A stretch of DNA of 64,000 nt, taken from contig JAFCIZ010000001.1 in NCBI GenBank assembly GCA_017871115.1, forward strand, positions 1,221,501 through 1,285,500, read 5' to 3'. Source of the stretch: Cunninghamella blakesleeana. Lineage: Eukaryota > Mucoromycota > Mucoromycetes > Mucorales > Cunninghamellaceae. The notes under the pieces are model-generated. The model worked only from the letters and a program-made list of their open reading frames with translations. It searched no databases and was not told where the DNA came from. Below, one piece after another: positions 8,136 through 19,451 of the stretch; the first letter of the stretch is position 1; every line of letters starts with the position of its first letter. The position numbers and the translations under genes were made by a program.

Positions 8136-9095
8136 TTTGTTAAATAAAATGAAATTAATTATAATGAGTAATAGCATTAAACAACATTTTTGGATTTTAT
8201 ATATTTTAGTATTTTATTGTTTAGTACAAAGAGGTAAATCAAACATAATCAAGAGATATGTATTTTTTTAAAAAATTGAATAAAGCTATTTGTCTTTATG
8301 TATGTGCTTTTTCTTTTTTTCTTCATAAATATATATCTTATTTATGCATGAAACTAGAATATATCTAAAAATGATAAGTAGAATGGTTATGAATACTTAG
8401 AATGTTAATAAATATAACAGCATACTTTAATATTCCATCATAAAATTACCCAATTAGGCTATATTTATGCTAAAATTCTTTTAGTTTAGACTTTTTTAAG
8501 ATATTAAAAAAAAATGATCTACATAAAAGTAATATATATGTTTATGATATATGTATACATAATTATTTAATAATAAGTGTACAGTAATAATAAATAAATA
8601 GTTTGTACAAATTAATAAAATTTATTGGAATAGTCTTTATCTTCCTGGTATTTATTAACTGCTTTTTATACTAGATATTATTTTTTTTATCCCTTATTGT
8701 TATATAACTATGTATTTAATTTTACTTATTATTGTTACTTTATTATTGTTATTATTATATATAATTAAAGGCCATTGAAATAATAAATTTTAATATGATA
8801 TTAAAATATTAAAAAAGCGGAGTTTTATTTATTGGCCTTATAATTTAAAAGAATTTCCTTTTTTTCTTTTCACTCCTCTTTTTTTTCTTTTCTCTTCCAA
8901 TTATCATATATTATTTTCTATGTTTATTCATTTATACCATCCTTATTAGACTTTATATATATTATTTATTATATTTATTGTATTCTTTTTTCTTCTTTCT
9001 TCTTATTCAGCCATTCATTCATTATTATTATTCCTTTATTATAGTTTTTATAAAAAAATCTAAAAAAAAAGAACTTTGAAGAAGAAGAAAAAGAA
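8136..9095. other. Intergenic, AT-rich, upstream of the ADAM gene
   Basis: About 960 bp with no supportable gene. It contains A/T runs and pyrimidine-rich patches (CTCCTCTTTTTTTTC around 8870) shortly before the ADAM start codon. No TATA box or other site could be assigned with confidence. Confidence 0.6.
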
Positions 9096-12000
9096 ATGAT
9101 AAAAAAAAATATGTGCACCTTTCAGTGGTTATTTTGTTTTTATTTTTTAATATTCAATACTCAATATATTAATGGTATAATATATTTATATAAAAAAGTT
9201 AAATTACAATTATAATAATCATAATTATATAAAAGGTTTTTGGTTTTTTTTATTTATTATTTTATTTCTATTATTATTTTTAGGTCATACAATATATAAT
9301 AAACGCTTGGCAAACATAGAACCTATCACCCAACCTACTATTCAATTGCTACATCCTTCTTCTCAATTATATCATAAACGTTCTTCTTTTATTCACTTTA
9401 ACGATTTGCAGCACGACGATACTTTTATTTTAGAATTCAATGCATATAGTCAATCATTTATTTTGTATTTAGAACCCAACCTTCATTTATTTCACCCTAT
9501 TGCTACAACTACCATATTACATCCTGATGGTAAAGAGATTATCGAACCTATCTCTCCTCACCATTTTCGTATATATAAAGGTTACGCTTCTTCCTCCTCT
9601 TCTCCAACCTTTTATAAAAATCCTAATGTTGATCATTGGGCTCGAATCACTATAAGACAGGATATTCAGTAAGTCATTTAATATATATATATTTTAAAAA
9701 AGCAGTAATCCTAATCATCATACTAACTTTTATATTTTTTTAATTTTTTTATATGTGTTATTTATATAGACATGATTATCCTTATCCTTTATTTGAAGGT
9801 GCTTTCTCATACAATAACGAAATCTATCATATAAAAACAAATAATAATTATCACTTATATAAACGACATAATGATCCACATTTACCCCAGCACTGGCCAA
9901 TGGTTATATATCGAGATTCAGATCTCTTCGATGATGATGATAATAATATTAATGAAACTTTAACTCCAACACCTATATTAAACAACCCAATACTTGTCGA
10001 TTCACCTTCATTCACTACTTCACCTTTATTATCATCTCGTGATTTAAATCGATCTCATTATTTTAAAAACGATGTAATGTGTGCAATGGAGGAATTAAAT
10101 TATAATCAAAAATTAACAGGTGTAAGGCCACATAGTCCACCCCCAAATATATTTAATAACACGTTGGACCAATATCGAGATGGAACCGAATCAACAACTC
10201 CTGATGTTTTATGGAATAAAAAACGAAGTTACCAAAAACGTGACGCTCCTATTAGTACGGGCTGTCCTAATTCAAGAAGAAGTAGGTTATAAAATTATAA
10301 AAAGAAAATAAAAATAAAAATAGATGTATATATATATTATTTTTTTTAAAATATACTTATCATTTCTTTTTCTTTTTTCATTTTCCCCCTTTTCTATATA
10401 TAATGTTAATTTTTAGTTGCTTTTATGGGTGCAGGTAAATAATTTAGAAGGATGATAATAATAAATATAAAATATATCTATGCATGTAAATAGATGAATA
10501 ATTGTATTATTTTTTAATTTGGTAGCCGCCGATTGCTCTTATGTTAAAGCTTATGGTGGAATTAGAACAGCAAAAATTCAAATGATTACTGATTGGAACG
10601 TAGCATCAAGTGTATATGAAAGAACGTTTAATATATCTCTTGGATTAATTTATATGCAAATGTCAACTCCTCAATGTCCCCAAAAATTAATACCTGTCAC
10701 TAATTGGAATCAAGAATGTTCAGATAAATACACTATTAATCAACGACTTAGTGATTTCAGTTTTTGGCGCGGTCAACGTGGTGATGATCAAGCTGCTTTA
10801 TGGCACCTTATGACAAAATGCGCGTATGTAATAGTATATTGTCATTTTACAAACAAACAAAAAAACAGATATATGCAAATTTATACATATTGTTCATTTT
10901 TAATTTATATCTTTCTTTCTTTCTTTCAATAGTACGGGTTCAAAAGTAGGTATTGCATGGTTAAGCCAGTTATGTGAAACACAAGCATCTCAACAAGTTG
11001 AAGGTAAAATTGATAAGATTAATGATAAGATATGATATGACAAAAATAAGTGCATATTTGATAATATCTCTCTCATTAGTTTTATTATCTTATTCAATTT
11101 TTATTTAGAAAATGGCTCTTTTGATTGGGTTTCAGGTACAGGCGTATCATCAATTACTAGAGAAGAGTGGAAAGTGGTTGCACATGAGATTGGTCACGGA
11201 TTTGGTAATAGATATAGACATAGATATATCTTTATAAATATTTATTTATTTTGAAAAGTTTGCTTATTATTCATTATTCATTTTATATTTTTATAATATC
11301 AGGTGCCATTCATGATTGCTCAGCTCAGCTTTGTTCTTGTCGTAATGGATGCGCTTGTTGCCCTCTTAGTCCAACAAACTGTAGCGCAGGACAAACTTAT
11401 TTAATGAATCCTACAAGTAATGTGTCTACAAACGATTTTAGCCCTTGTTCTATTATGGATATTTGTAATTCTTTTCCAAATATTGGTTATTGCTTAAAAT
11501 GTATGTACAGTTCAAAAAAAATAAAAAGCTATAATCGTAATAATGATTAAAATATATACATGTAAGATATTGACCACACATGTATATTTTTATTTTTATT
11601 TTTATTTTTATTTTTTAAATAGCACCTGGTGATATTAACAATTCAACATTTTCTATGTGTGGTAATGGTATACTTGAACATGGTGAACAATGTGATCCTG
11701 GATTGACAGATAGTCCTTGTTGCTATGCGAAAAACTGTACATTGAAACCCGAAGCTGTTTGCGAGTAAGTTAATTAAAATAAATGAAGAGTGAGATAAAG
11801 TAATGCTTTTAAATTGTAAATAATTTTTAATTCTTTTTCTTTGATATAAACTTACTTATTAATAGTGATTATAGTAGTCAATGTTGTTTAAACTGTGGAA
11901 TAGCACCAAAAGATACAGTATGTAGACCAGCGGTTTCAGAATGTGATACAGAAGAGGTATGTACTGGATTAACTTCTCAATGCCCTCCTGATGTGTATGA

Positions 12001-13335
12001 TGATGATGGAACACCTTGTGCTAATGGAACAATGAGCTGTGCTTCAGGTGTTTGTACTTCTCGTGATGAACAATGTACTGCTCGTGGTTTACGTCTTAAT
12101 ATTAGTAAACAGTGCTCCTTCCAAGAAGATTCATGTCAAATTAGTTGCGCAGATCCTTCTGATCCTAATAATTGTTTAGTATTAAGCGGTATGTTTTTAG
12201 ATGGCACTGAATGTGGTTTAGCTGGCTTTTGTAGAAACGGTAAATGTACTGGGACTGGGATATGTAAGTAGGAAAAAAATAGAATGAAAAAAAAAAAAAA
12301 TAATTGTTAAATTTATCGTTATATAAAAATATTTTTTTCACTTTTTATTTATTATTACTTTTTTTTTTTTTAGCAAATACTATTAAAAAATGGGTGGAAA
12401 AAAATAAACATATTGCCATTCCAGTATTTTTATTTGGAGGACTTTTTATTCTTGCATTGATTGGGTTAATAATATGGTACATTATACGTCGGTATAGAAA
12501 TAAGCATTTACTCAATGGAAAGGATAAAAATTCAAGACCATCCTCTGTAGCAAGCTCACGACCCGAAAGTATTCGTCATGGTGTAGCTGGATTTGGAAAC
12601 ATGAACAATGGAAATAGTGGACAAAATAATACAAATGTTTCCGATAACGGTAACAGTATTAGTAACAGCAATAGTAACCCTCATCATGTAACAGCTATGC
12701 TCCACCCTCAACGAAATATTAATGAAAGGGCTGAAAGGATAAATCCATTTTTACATAATAGTGCTAATAATAGTAATATCCATATTGATCAAACGAATAA
12801 TGCTCTAGTAGATACCTCTGTTCATTCGACACGTAGTAGTTATACTAGTCAACCAAATACTCTTACAACAACAACCAGCTCAGCAAGAGAATCAAATATA
12901 CCACCTAGTGAATTATGGGAGTTACAAACATTTAATACTAATAACAATAGTAGTAACAACAACAATCTACGTGATCTCTCTCTAAATCAATTACAACATC
13001 CTTATGTCAACGATAATAATGTTGTGCCCTCTTTATTCAGTGGAAAAAATGTATCTGATCCAGATTATTCAAATAATAATAATAATAGTTATGATAATAT
13101 TAATAGTAATAGTGATATAAATGTAACCAATCCGTTTTCTGTATCTAGAAGACATCCAACTTTTTCTAATCATTCATCTAATGCAACGACAGCATCGACA
13201 GCAATTACCACTAATACTACCATACCTTTGAAAGATATTATAATGAATACAAAAGATACTGGTTATGTAGATCCTACTATTGGTATAGCTACTGGAACTC
13301 ATAGACGTACGTCTTCTAATGTAGAATATAATTAA
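9096..13335 (+). CDS. ADAM-family (disintegrin and metalloprotease) membrane protein
   Basis: Eleven exons: 9096-9174, 9284-9668, 9770-10281, 10417-10434, 10526-10823, 10933-11003, 11109-11204, 11303-11500, 11623-11764, 11866-12263 and 12374-13335. Together they encode 1052 residues in frame. Order: signal peptide (about 1-28), prodomain, a dibasic YQKR site near 312 suited to Kex2-type cleavage, and a metalloprotease from about 323. The zinc motif [12 protein letters not shown] (about 479-490, HExxHxxGxxHD) is rebuilt across an intron and followed by a Met in CSIMDIC. A disintegrin domain ([15 protein letters not shown] with ECDTEEVC), a Cys-rich region and a single transmembrane helix (about 745-768, then IIRRY) follow, and the 284-residue cytoplasmic tail is rich in Asn and Ser. 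The role is probably shedding or cell-wall surface proteolysis; this is inferred from the family. Exon 4 has only 18 nt. Confidence 0.93.
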
Positions 13336-13975
13336 AAAAAAAATGGAAAAGGAAAAAGGAAAAAAAAAGACTAATTTATTGTTAAAAAAAATTGCATATA
13401 CTCATATTTATTATTTACGTATCATTTTTTAATATTTTTTATTATTTAATTATTTATCATCTTTTAATAGTCAATATATATATACATTTATTTATTTCTT
13501 CTTGTATTATACTTTTATATTTAATAAAAAAAAATCAACATTTGTGTTTTTACTACGTACACTATGGGATGATTTGAAATTAATAAAAATAAAATTTAAA
13601 CATACTTTTATTTTTGTTCATTCTTAGTTATCGTATTTCAGATTATATTTTAAGTGCTAATCTGCTGTTGGCTTCCCACCACAAGAACTAATAAAACCTT
13701 AAATAAAACAGTAAAGTTTTTATAAGGTAATAAATAATTGAAAAAATTAGGGTGCAAAAAAAAAAAAAATTGGGTGGCACTTTAATTTTTTTTATAAAAT
13801 GTCAATTTTTGATCTTTTTAAAGCTCTCTCATTTTTTTTTTTTTTTTTCAAACAATTAATAATTTTTATACTGAAAATTTCTTACTTTTTATTATTTTAT
13901 TATAAATTATTAAAATAGTAGTATTAGTAATGATAAAATGTATTATTGTTAGTTTTAAAAAATATGTAAATCAAT
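13336..13975. other. Convergent intergenic spacer
   Basis: This lies between the 3' ends of the ADAM gene (+) and the aquaporin gene (-). It is A/T-rich with several A and T runs. No gene, RNA or repeat was recognised. Confidence 0.7.
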
Positions 13976-14900
13976 TTATTGGACAGCAACACGAGTGGCA
14001 TTAGCGGAAGGTGGGTTTTGACCAACAGCTTGACTTTCATGACCATAGAATGCTTGCTTTTCTTCATCAATAATTTCCTAGTATATAGCAATCATATACA
14101 CAAACACATGAATATGGAAAAAATTCAAAAAAATCAACTAAAGAAAATAAAATATATGAGTACTTACAGGTGTGGGTGCAATAAATTTAACTCCAAAGTA
14201 GATAAGTCCAGCAAAGAAGCCGCCAATAAGAGGACCAAACTAATATAAATAAAGAATAAACAGACAGATAAATATTATTATTTTATAATGATTTTTTATA
14301 AGACTTTATTACTTTTTTCTTTTTTTTAAAAAAAGAAAAAGAATGCTTACCCAAAAGATCCAATGATTAGCCCATTTGCCAGTAACTACAGCAGCAGCAA
14401 AAGAACGAGCAGGATTAACAGAAGTACCATCAATAGGAACACCGCAAACGTGAAGTATAAAAATGGTAGAGCCCACAACTAAAGGAGCATATGTTGCCAA
14501 AAATTGACCATCCACAATGACAAATAAGACCACCAAACATAAAATCATGGTTAATATCATTTCAGCAAAGAAGCCCTGTGCATAATTAAAACCTGGATCT
14601 AACAAATTAGCGGTTTGTAATTCATTACCCGTAACAAAATGACAAAAGTAAGCACCAAGGATACCACCAACAATTTCAGCCAAAAAAATTAATATGCCTC
14701 TTAACCAATTCATATTACCAGCCATCACTAAGGATAATACAACTGCAGGATTCAATGCTCCTCCAGAAATAGGTGCACAGATAAATAACCCAACAGTAAT
14801 ACCAACACCAAAACTGAATGCTACTTGCAATATTTGACTATGTTTATAATATCAAATATTTATTAAAATGATAATGTTTATTTACCCTCTCTTTCTTTCC

Positions 14901-14937
<37 letters not shown>

Positions 14938-15097
14938 TTGCTGTAGGACCTTTTTCGACTGCAACGGGGGACATTAATGCAGATTGAGTACCACTGAATG
15001 CTAAGAAAATAAAAACAGCCATGCCAATAAATTCAACAATAGCAGCTACAATGTCGGATCGAAAACTAGTCTTGGGAGCAGTTCGTATTAAAACCAT
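13976..15097 (-). CDS. Aquaporin (MIP family, orthodox water-channel type)
   Basis: Four exons: 14937-15097, 14351-14837, 14168-14239 and 13976-14077, giving 273 residues. Six membrane helices are evident. The two pore motifs are intact: SGGALNPAV (N83) and GTSVNPARSF (N195). The second lacks the Asp that follows NPAR in aquaglyceroporins, and ILHVCG supplies the helix-5 His of the ar/R filter, so a water channel is more likely than a glycerol facilitator. The last helix (FGPLIGGFFAGLIYFGVKFI) falls wholly in the 72-nt third exon. The short C-terminal tail (EIIDEEKQAFYGHES...) is cytosolic. Location is probably the plasma or vacuolar membrane. A 40-T run and a 19-bp direct repeat lie upstream. 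Confidence 0.93.
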
Positions 15098-15245
15098 ATT
15101 GTTTTTATTTTTATAAGGTAATATATGTTATAATGTAAATGATATAGGATGATTTTTTTTAAAATGAAATGATAAAATGAATACAGATAAAAAAAAATAA
15201 AATAAAATTTTTGAAAAAGTTTATTTTATATGGTTTCATTGTTAT

Positions 15246-15247
<2 letters not shown>

Positions 15248-15287
<40 letters not shown>
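15248..15287. repeat. Poly(T) run of 40
   Basis: An uninterrupted homopolymer about 150 bp upstream of the aquaporin start codon. Such tracts exclude nucleosomes in yeasts; that role here is inference. The exact length is prone to sequencing error. Confidence 0.8.
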
Positions 15288-15288
<1 letters not shown>

Positions 15289-15568
15289 GCATTTAGGTTT
15301 TTGATTATCATGTAATAGTTATTTATAGACTAGGGTAACTTTCTTCATTCTAGATCATTATTAAAATAAATACTCTATTATTCATTTTTTTTATAAAACA
15401 AAATCAAATACAATGAAATCAAGTCAACAAAATCAAATAAATAAATAACCAAATAAATCGATAAATCAACAGTACGTTTAGGCATTCATTTCTTTATATT
15501 CATGTTATAATAATTTACATGGTGAATTTTTATATGTTTGTTTAAAGTGGATCAAATAATATATACAT

Positions 15569-15638
<70 letters not shown>

Positions 15639-15706
15639 GTATATATGTATGTATATAAAGTTATCTATAAATGGTGCTCGCAAAAAGTGACAGGGTTAGT
15701 TGCATA

Positions 15707-15831
15707 ATGTTTCTTGGAGTATGAATTTTTTTTTTAAAAAACTGGTCAAACAAAGTTAAAGAGGTTACAAAAGATCTCCGATGGTAGGCGGTTCAAAGTT
15801 GACTAAATATGCATGTTTCTTGGAGTATGAA
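15707..15831. repeat. 19-bp exact direct repeat, 106 bp apart
   Basis: ATGTTTCTTGGAGTATGAA occurs at 15707-15725 and 15813-15831, each followed by a T-rich run. The copies lie about 610-735 bp upstream of the aquaporin start codon. They could be paired regulatory sites or the ends of a small insertion; no target duplication was identified. Confidence 0.85.
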
Positions 15832-16315
15832 AAATTTTTTTTTCTTTTTTTCTTGGGTTTGGAACGAAAACATTTTTTATGTAAAATTATTAAAATAAAA
15901 ATAAGCATACGAATTAATTTATTAGAAAAAAAAGAACAAAAAGAAAAAAAATACTAGATCAGTCGTTCTTTATATTTATATAAATATATTATTATGAAAA
16001 GAAAAATAAAATATACATTATAAATAAAAGACAGACAGAAATTAGAAATCAGAAATCAAAATATAAATTAAAAATATAGGTACTATCAAAAAAAGTTTTT
16101 TTTATCTATCAGATTCGTGAAAGAAAAAATAAAAGTAATAATTAGGTAATATTTATTTTTAGTGTCATTATATCGGTATATTATAAATATAAATATATAT
16201 AAAAAAAGAAAGAAGAGAAGATTGTATACAATTATTAAAAGGTAAGCCATAAAAAAAAAATAAATGATTAAATAATATTAAAAAATAAAAAGTAATAATA
16301 ATAGTAATTTTTTTT

Positions 16316-17495
16316 TTAAATTAAAGAGCCTTCGCGATATCTAGAAGGAGTTTGATGATTAGGATCATGATATAGCCTTCCTCTTCTTCGTCTTCTTCGG
16401 TTGGAAGTAATAAATTGAGGCATCTTCCGATGATCCAAATCCACACTAACATTAATAGAAGCTTGTAAATGTTCAATCCAAATCAATTGTTCATCTTCCG
16501 TCATGGTTCTTATTAAAAATTGAGGTCCTTTATGTAACCTTAATCGAATCACATGTTTTCGTTTACGATAATCATGCGCACTACCAGCCTCGGCATCTTG
16601 CATTGAATAACACCATAATTGTTTTTTTTTTTTTTTAGTCATGTTAGTTTCATCCTTTTTTTTCATGCTTTCGGGTTTTTTGGTTTTTTCATTTTCAATG
16701 GCCGCTTCAGCTTCTTTTTCTTTTACTTCTTCATTGTCATTATCTTTTATATTATATTGTGAGGGTATAGTTTTATATGCACTAATGGTTGTTCCCCATA
16801 TCACTAAATATACTTTTCTAATAAAATTAAGCATTAAAAAAAAAAAAAATATAAAGACAAATATTAATTTTTAATTTTAGTTTAATTTTTTTTATTTAAA
16901 TAAATATACCTCCATGTTCTATGTTTTGATTTTTTAGTTGGTGAATCAAATTCAGGTTTAATAAACATATAACCCATTTTATATACAGTGCATTCATAGG
17001 GTGGCAGATCTTCCTTTCCTTCTTCTTCACGTGGTTCTACTTTATGATATTTTGCTGTTTTGGTTGGTAATTGTAAAATAAAATCATCGAAATAACAAGG
17101 TGGAGGAGATATTGAAGATATTATTAAATCAGAATTATCACTTGTAGTAGGATTAGTAGTAGGATTAATCGTAGGCATGATTGTATTATTGCTATTGCTA
17201 CTATTAACCTTATTATTCTTTTCTTTTCTTTTCTTTTTTATATTTGATTTGATAGAAGAAGAGGAGATAGAGGAAGAAACAAAAGCTGGATGGGGTAAAG
17301 AAATGGTTCTTTTTGGTATATTGCATTTGATATGATTTAAAGAAGGTGATGATGTAATGGATGATTTTAATTTATTGAAAGTAATGGCTAAAACAGAAGT
17401 TGAAGGTGAAGTAGAAGAAGAGGTAGTGGTAGAGATAGAGGAAGATAAAGGCTGACCAATGATTGTAATATCATCATCATCATCCGTATGGTTGG

Positions 17496-17529
<34 letters not shown>

Positions 17530-17679
17530 GTGGGTATTATTATGAATATTACTATGGGTATTATTATGAATATTACTATGAATATGGATTTGATTGAAAC
17601 GATTGGATAGTAAATCAATATTAGTAGTGGTGGTAGTAGTAATCATATCGTCATCATCATAATCATAATCATCGTTCAT
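16316..17679 (-). CDS. PH-domain protein (yeast Yhr131c/Ynl144c-like)
   Basis: Two exons, 16910-17679 and 16316-16817; the splice joins HRTW to RKVYLVIWGTTISAYK inside the PH domain. The N-terminal half is low-complexity (Asp, Thr, Ser and Asn runs from trinucleotide repeats). The PH domain starts near LPPYECTVYKMGYMFIK, then W-R-K-V-Y, an acidic/basic insert rich in Lys and Glu, and ends with QFLIRTMTEDEQLIWIEHLQASI, which contains the conserved C-terminal Trp helix. A basic RRRRRRGR patch follows. Lipid or protein binding at membranes is a family-level inference. The first in-frame ATG is 17677-17679. The frame stays open upstream to 17745, and a better-placed ATG at 17757-17759 is out of frame by one base across an A10 run. 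The true N-terminus is therefore uncertain. Confidence 0.75.
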
Positions 17680-18188
17680 ATGTTCAATTGCTAAAGTTGG
17701 TGTGGATATAGAGTACTCGTATGTTGCTATCTTTTGTTTATCCAATTTTTTTTTTCCATGCTTATTCCACCGGGACCCTTATTTAGAATTATTATATATA
17801 TTTATATAATAACAATAAAAAAAGGGGGGGGGGAGAGACAGAGGACAAAAATAAAATAAGATAAAGAATGAATGTTATTGTTTGTTGTCATTGTCATTTT
17901 AATGTTTTTATTTTATTTTTATTTTTATTTAATATATCAAATGATGTGATATATTTATATTTATATTTATTTTACCGAAACAAGCTATGAATATCATTAT
18001 TTATCGTACTATTGCTTCGATAATGATTATTGATCTCTTCAATTCTTTTTTTTTTGTTTTTTGTTTTAAATCAAATAAGTAAAGTAAATCGATAGAATTA
18101 TATAAAATGGGGTATGGTTTAAAAAAAAAAAAGAGTTGGTAGAAAATAAAAGTAATATAAATTGAAAACAGCAAAATTAATGAAATGA

Positions 18189-18224
<36 letters not shown>

Positions 18225-19451
18225 AGAAGAAAAGAAAAAGAGAGGAAAAAAAAAAAAAATGAAAAATTAAAACAAAAGGTATGTATATTTATATAACACA
18301 TTTTTAAAAAATACGAATTCTTTTGAAAAAAAAAAAAAAAAAAAAAAGTTCCCCTCCCCTCCCCCCCTCTTTTTTTTATTTTTAAAAAAAAAGACGAGGG
18401 AGAGATCGTAACGGGAGGAATAGATAACCATTTAAAAAAGTGATGGTGATAAGGGTAAAGAATATTAACTAATAAATAAATATATTCAATGGATTTATTT
18501 ATTATTGTATTTATCTGTTTATTTATTAGTATTTATATATGTATTTATACAGTATTTCATTTTTTATTATGGTATTTTATTTTATTTTATTTTATTTTAT
18601 ATTTTCTGTTTTGTGTTTCTATCAAGCAAACGAAATAGGAAATTAAAAATAGTATGTATGAATTTACATAATAAATATAAAAAGAATGGTCATTTTACGT
18701 AAAAAAAAAAGTGGTTGTTGTCACTTTAACAAAAGATGATGTTTAAAAAAAAATTCTTGATAATGACGAGAGTGATGGTAAATTAGTTAATATAGAGATT
18801 TATTTATCAAAGATAAAATAAATCGCGATTTCATTTCATTTCACATAACATATAAATATATTTATATATTATATATATTTATATATACATATATGTATAT
18901 TTATATCAATTCAGTCCAATTTTCAATGGGATATGAATGACTATTATATTCATCATCATCAATAGTATTCTTTTTTTCGAAAAAATATTTTTCTTTTGTT
19001 TCTTCGGTAATAAATATATATAAATAATTAACTGTAGATTATACATATACTCTTTTTTCTCTCTTACACCCCTTATTCCTTTTTCTCTTTTTTATATATA
19101 ATTTTCGAATTACTATTTCATATTTAAAGCCGAATAAACTTTTTATTTTTTTTTAAAAAAAAGATTATCTTTTGCCTTTAGTTCCTTTTATATTTAATCA
19201 TAATAGTTTATTTATATTCAAGGGGAAAGAATAAAATAAAAAAATGAGTGAAAGTTTTACTATTCAAGTTATATTAAAAAAAAAAAAAAAGCTCCGGTAC
19301 GTAGATCATTGTAAAATTCTTTTTTTTTTTTTTTTATTATTTTGTAATTTTTTTTTTACATTTCTTGTATATTTCTTTATAAATAAAATAAAAAACTTTA
19401 TTTTATTTTTAATAATGTATGACCAATTCTAAAATTATTTAAAATGATGAT
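17680..19451. other. Intergenic spacer with homopolymers and G/C-strand tracts
   Basis: About 1.7 kb between the PH-domain gene and the 3' end of the BYE1-like gene. It contains a G10 run (17824-17833), several A and T runs of more than 15, and a C-rich tract at 18351-18367. No credible ORF was found; the short ORFs here are poly-Phe/Lys translations of homopolymers. Confidence 0.7.
18351..18367 (-). other. Possible G-quadruplex motif
   Basis: The minus strand reads G7-A-G4-A-G4, which satisfies four runs of three or more G with short loops if the G7 run is split. It sits beside an A23-type run in a genome region with very few G clusters. Folding is a prediction from the pattern only. Confidence 0.5.

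Larger units (their letters stand above)
15098..16315. other. Spacer upstream of the aquaporin gene, repeat-rich
   Basis: About 1.2 kb without a gene. It holds a run of about 40 T (15248-15287), an almost perfect palindromic (AT/AC/GT)n tract of about 95 bp (about 15562-15658) and a 19-bp direct repeat (15707 and 15813). It runs into the 3' end of the PH-domain gene. Confidence 0.75.

Noticed and set aside
15775..15805. Possible tRNA T-arm (GGCGGTTCAAAG)
   Set aside because: No matching anticodon or acceptor stem around it.
18119..18301. Poly-Phe minus-strand ORF
   Set aside because: Comes from A-run homopolymers in the spacer.
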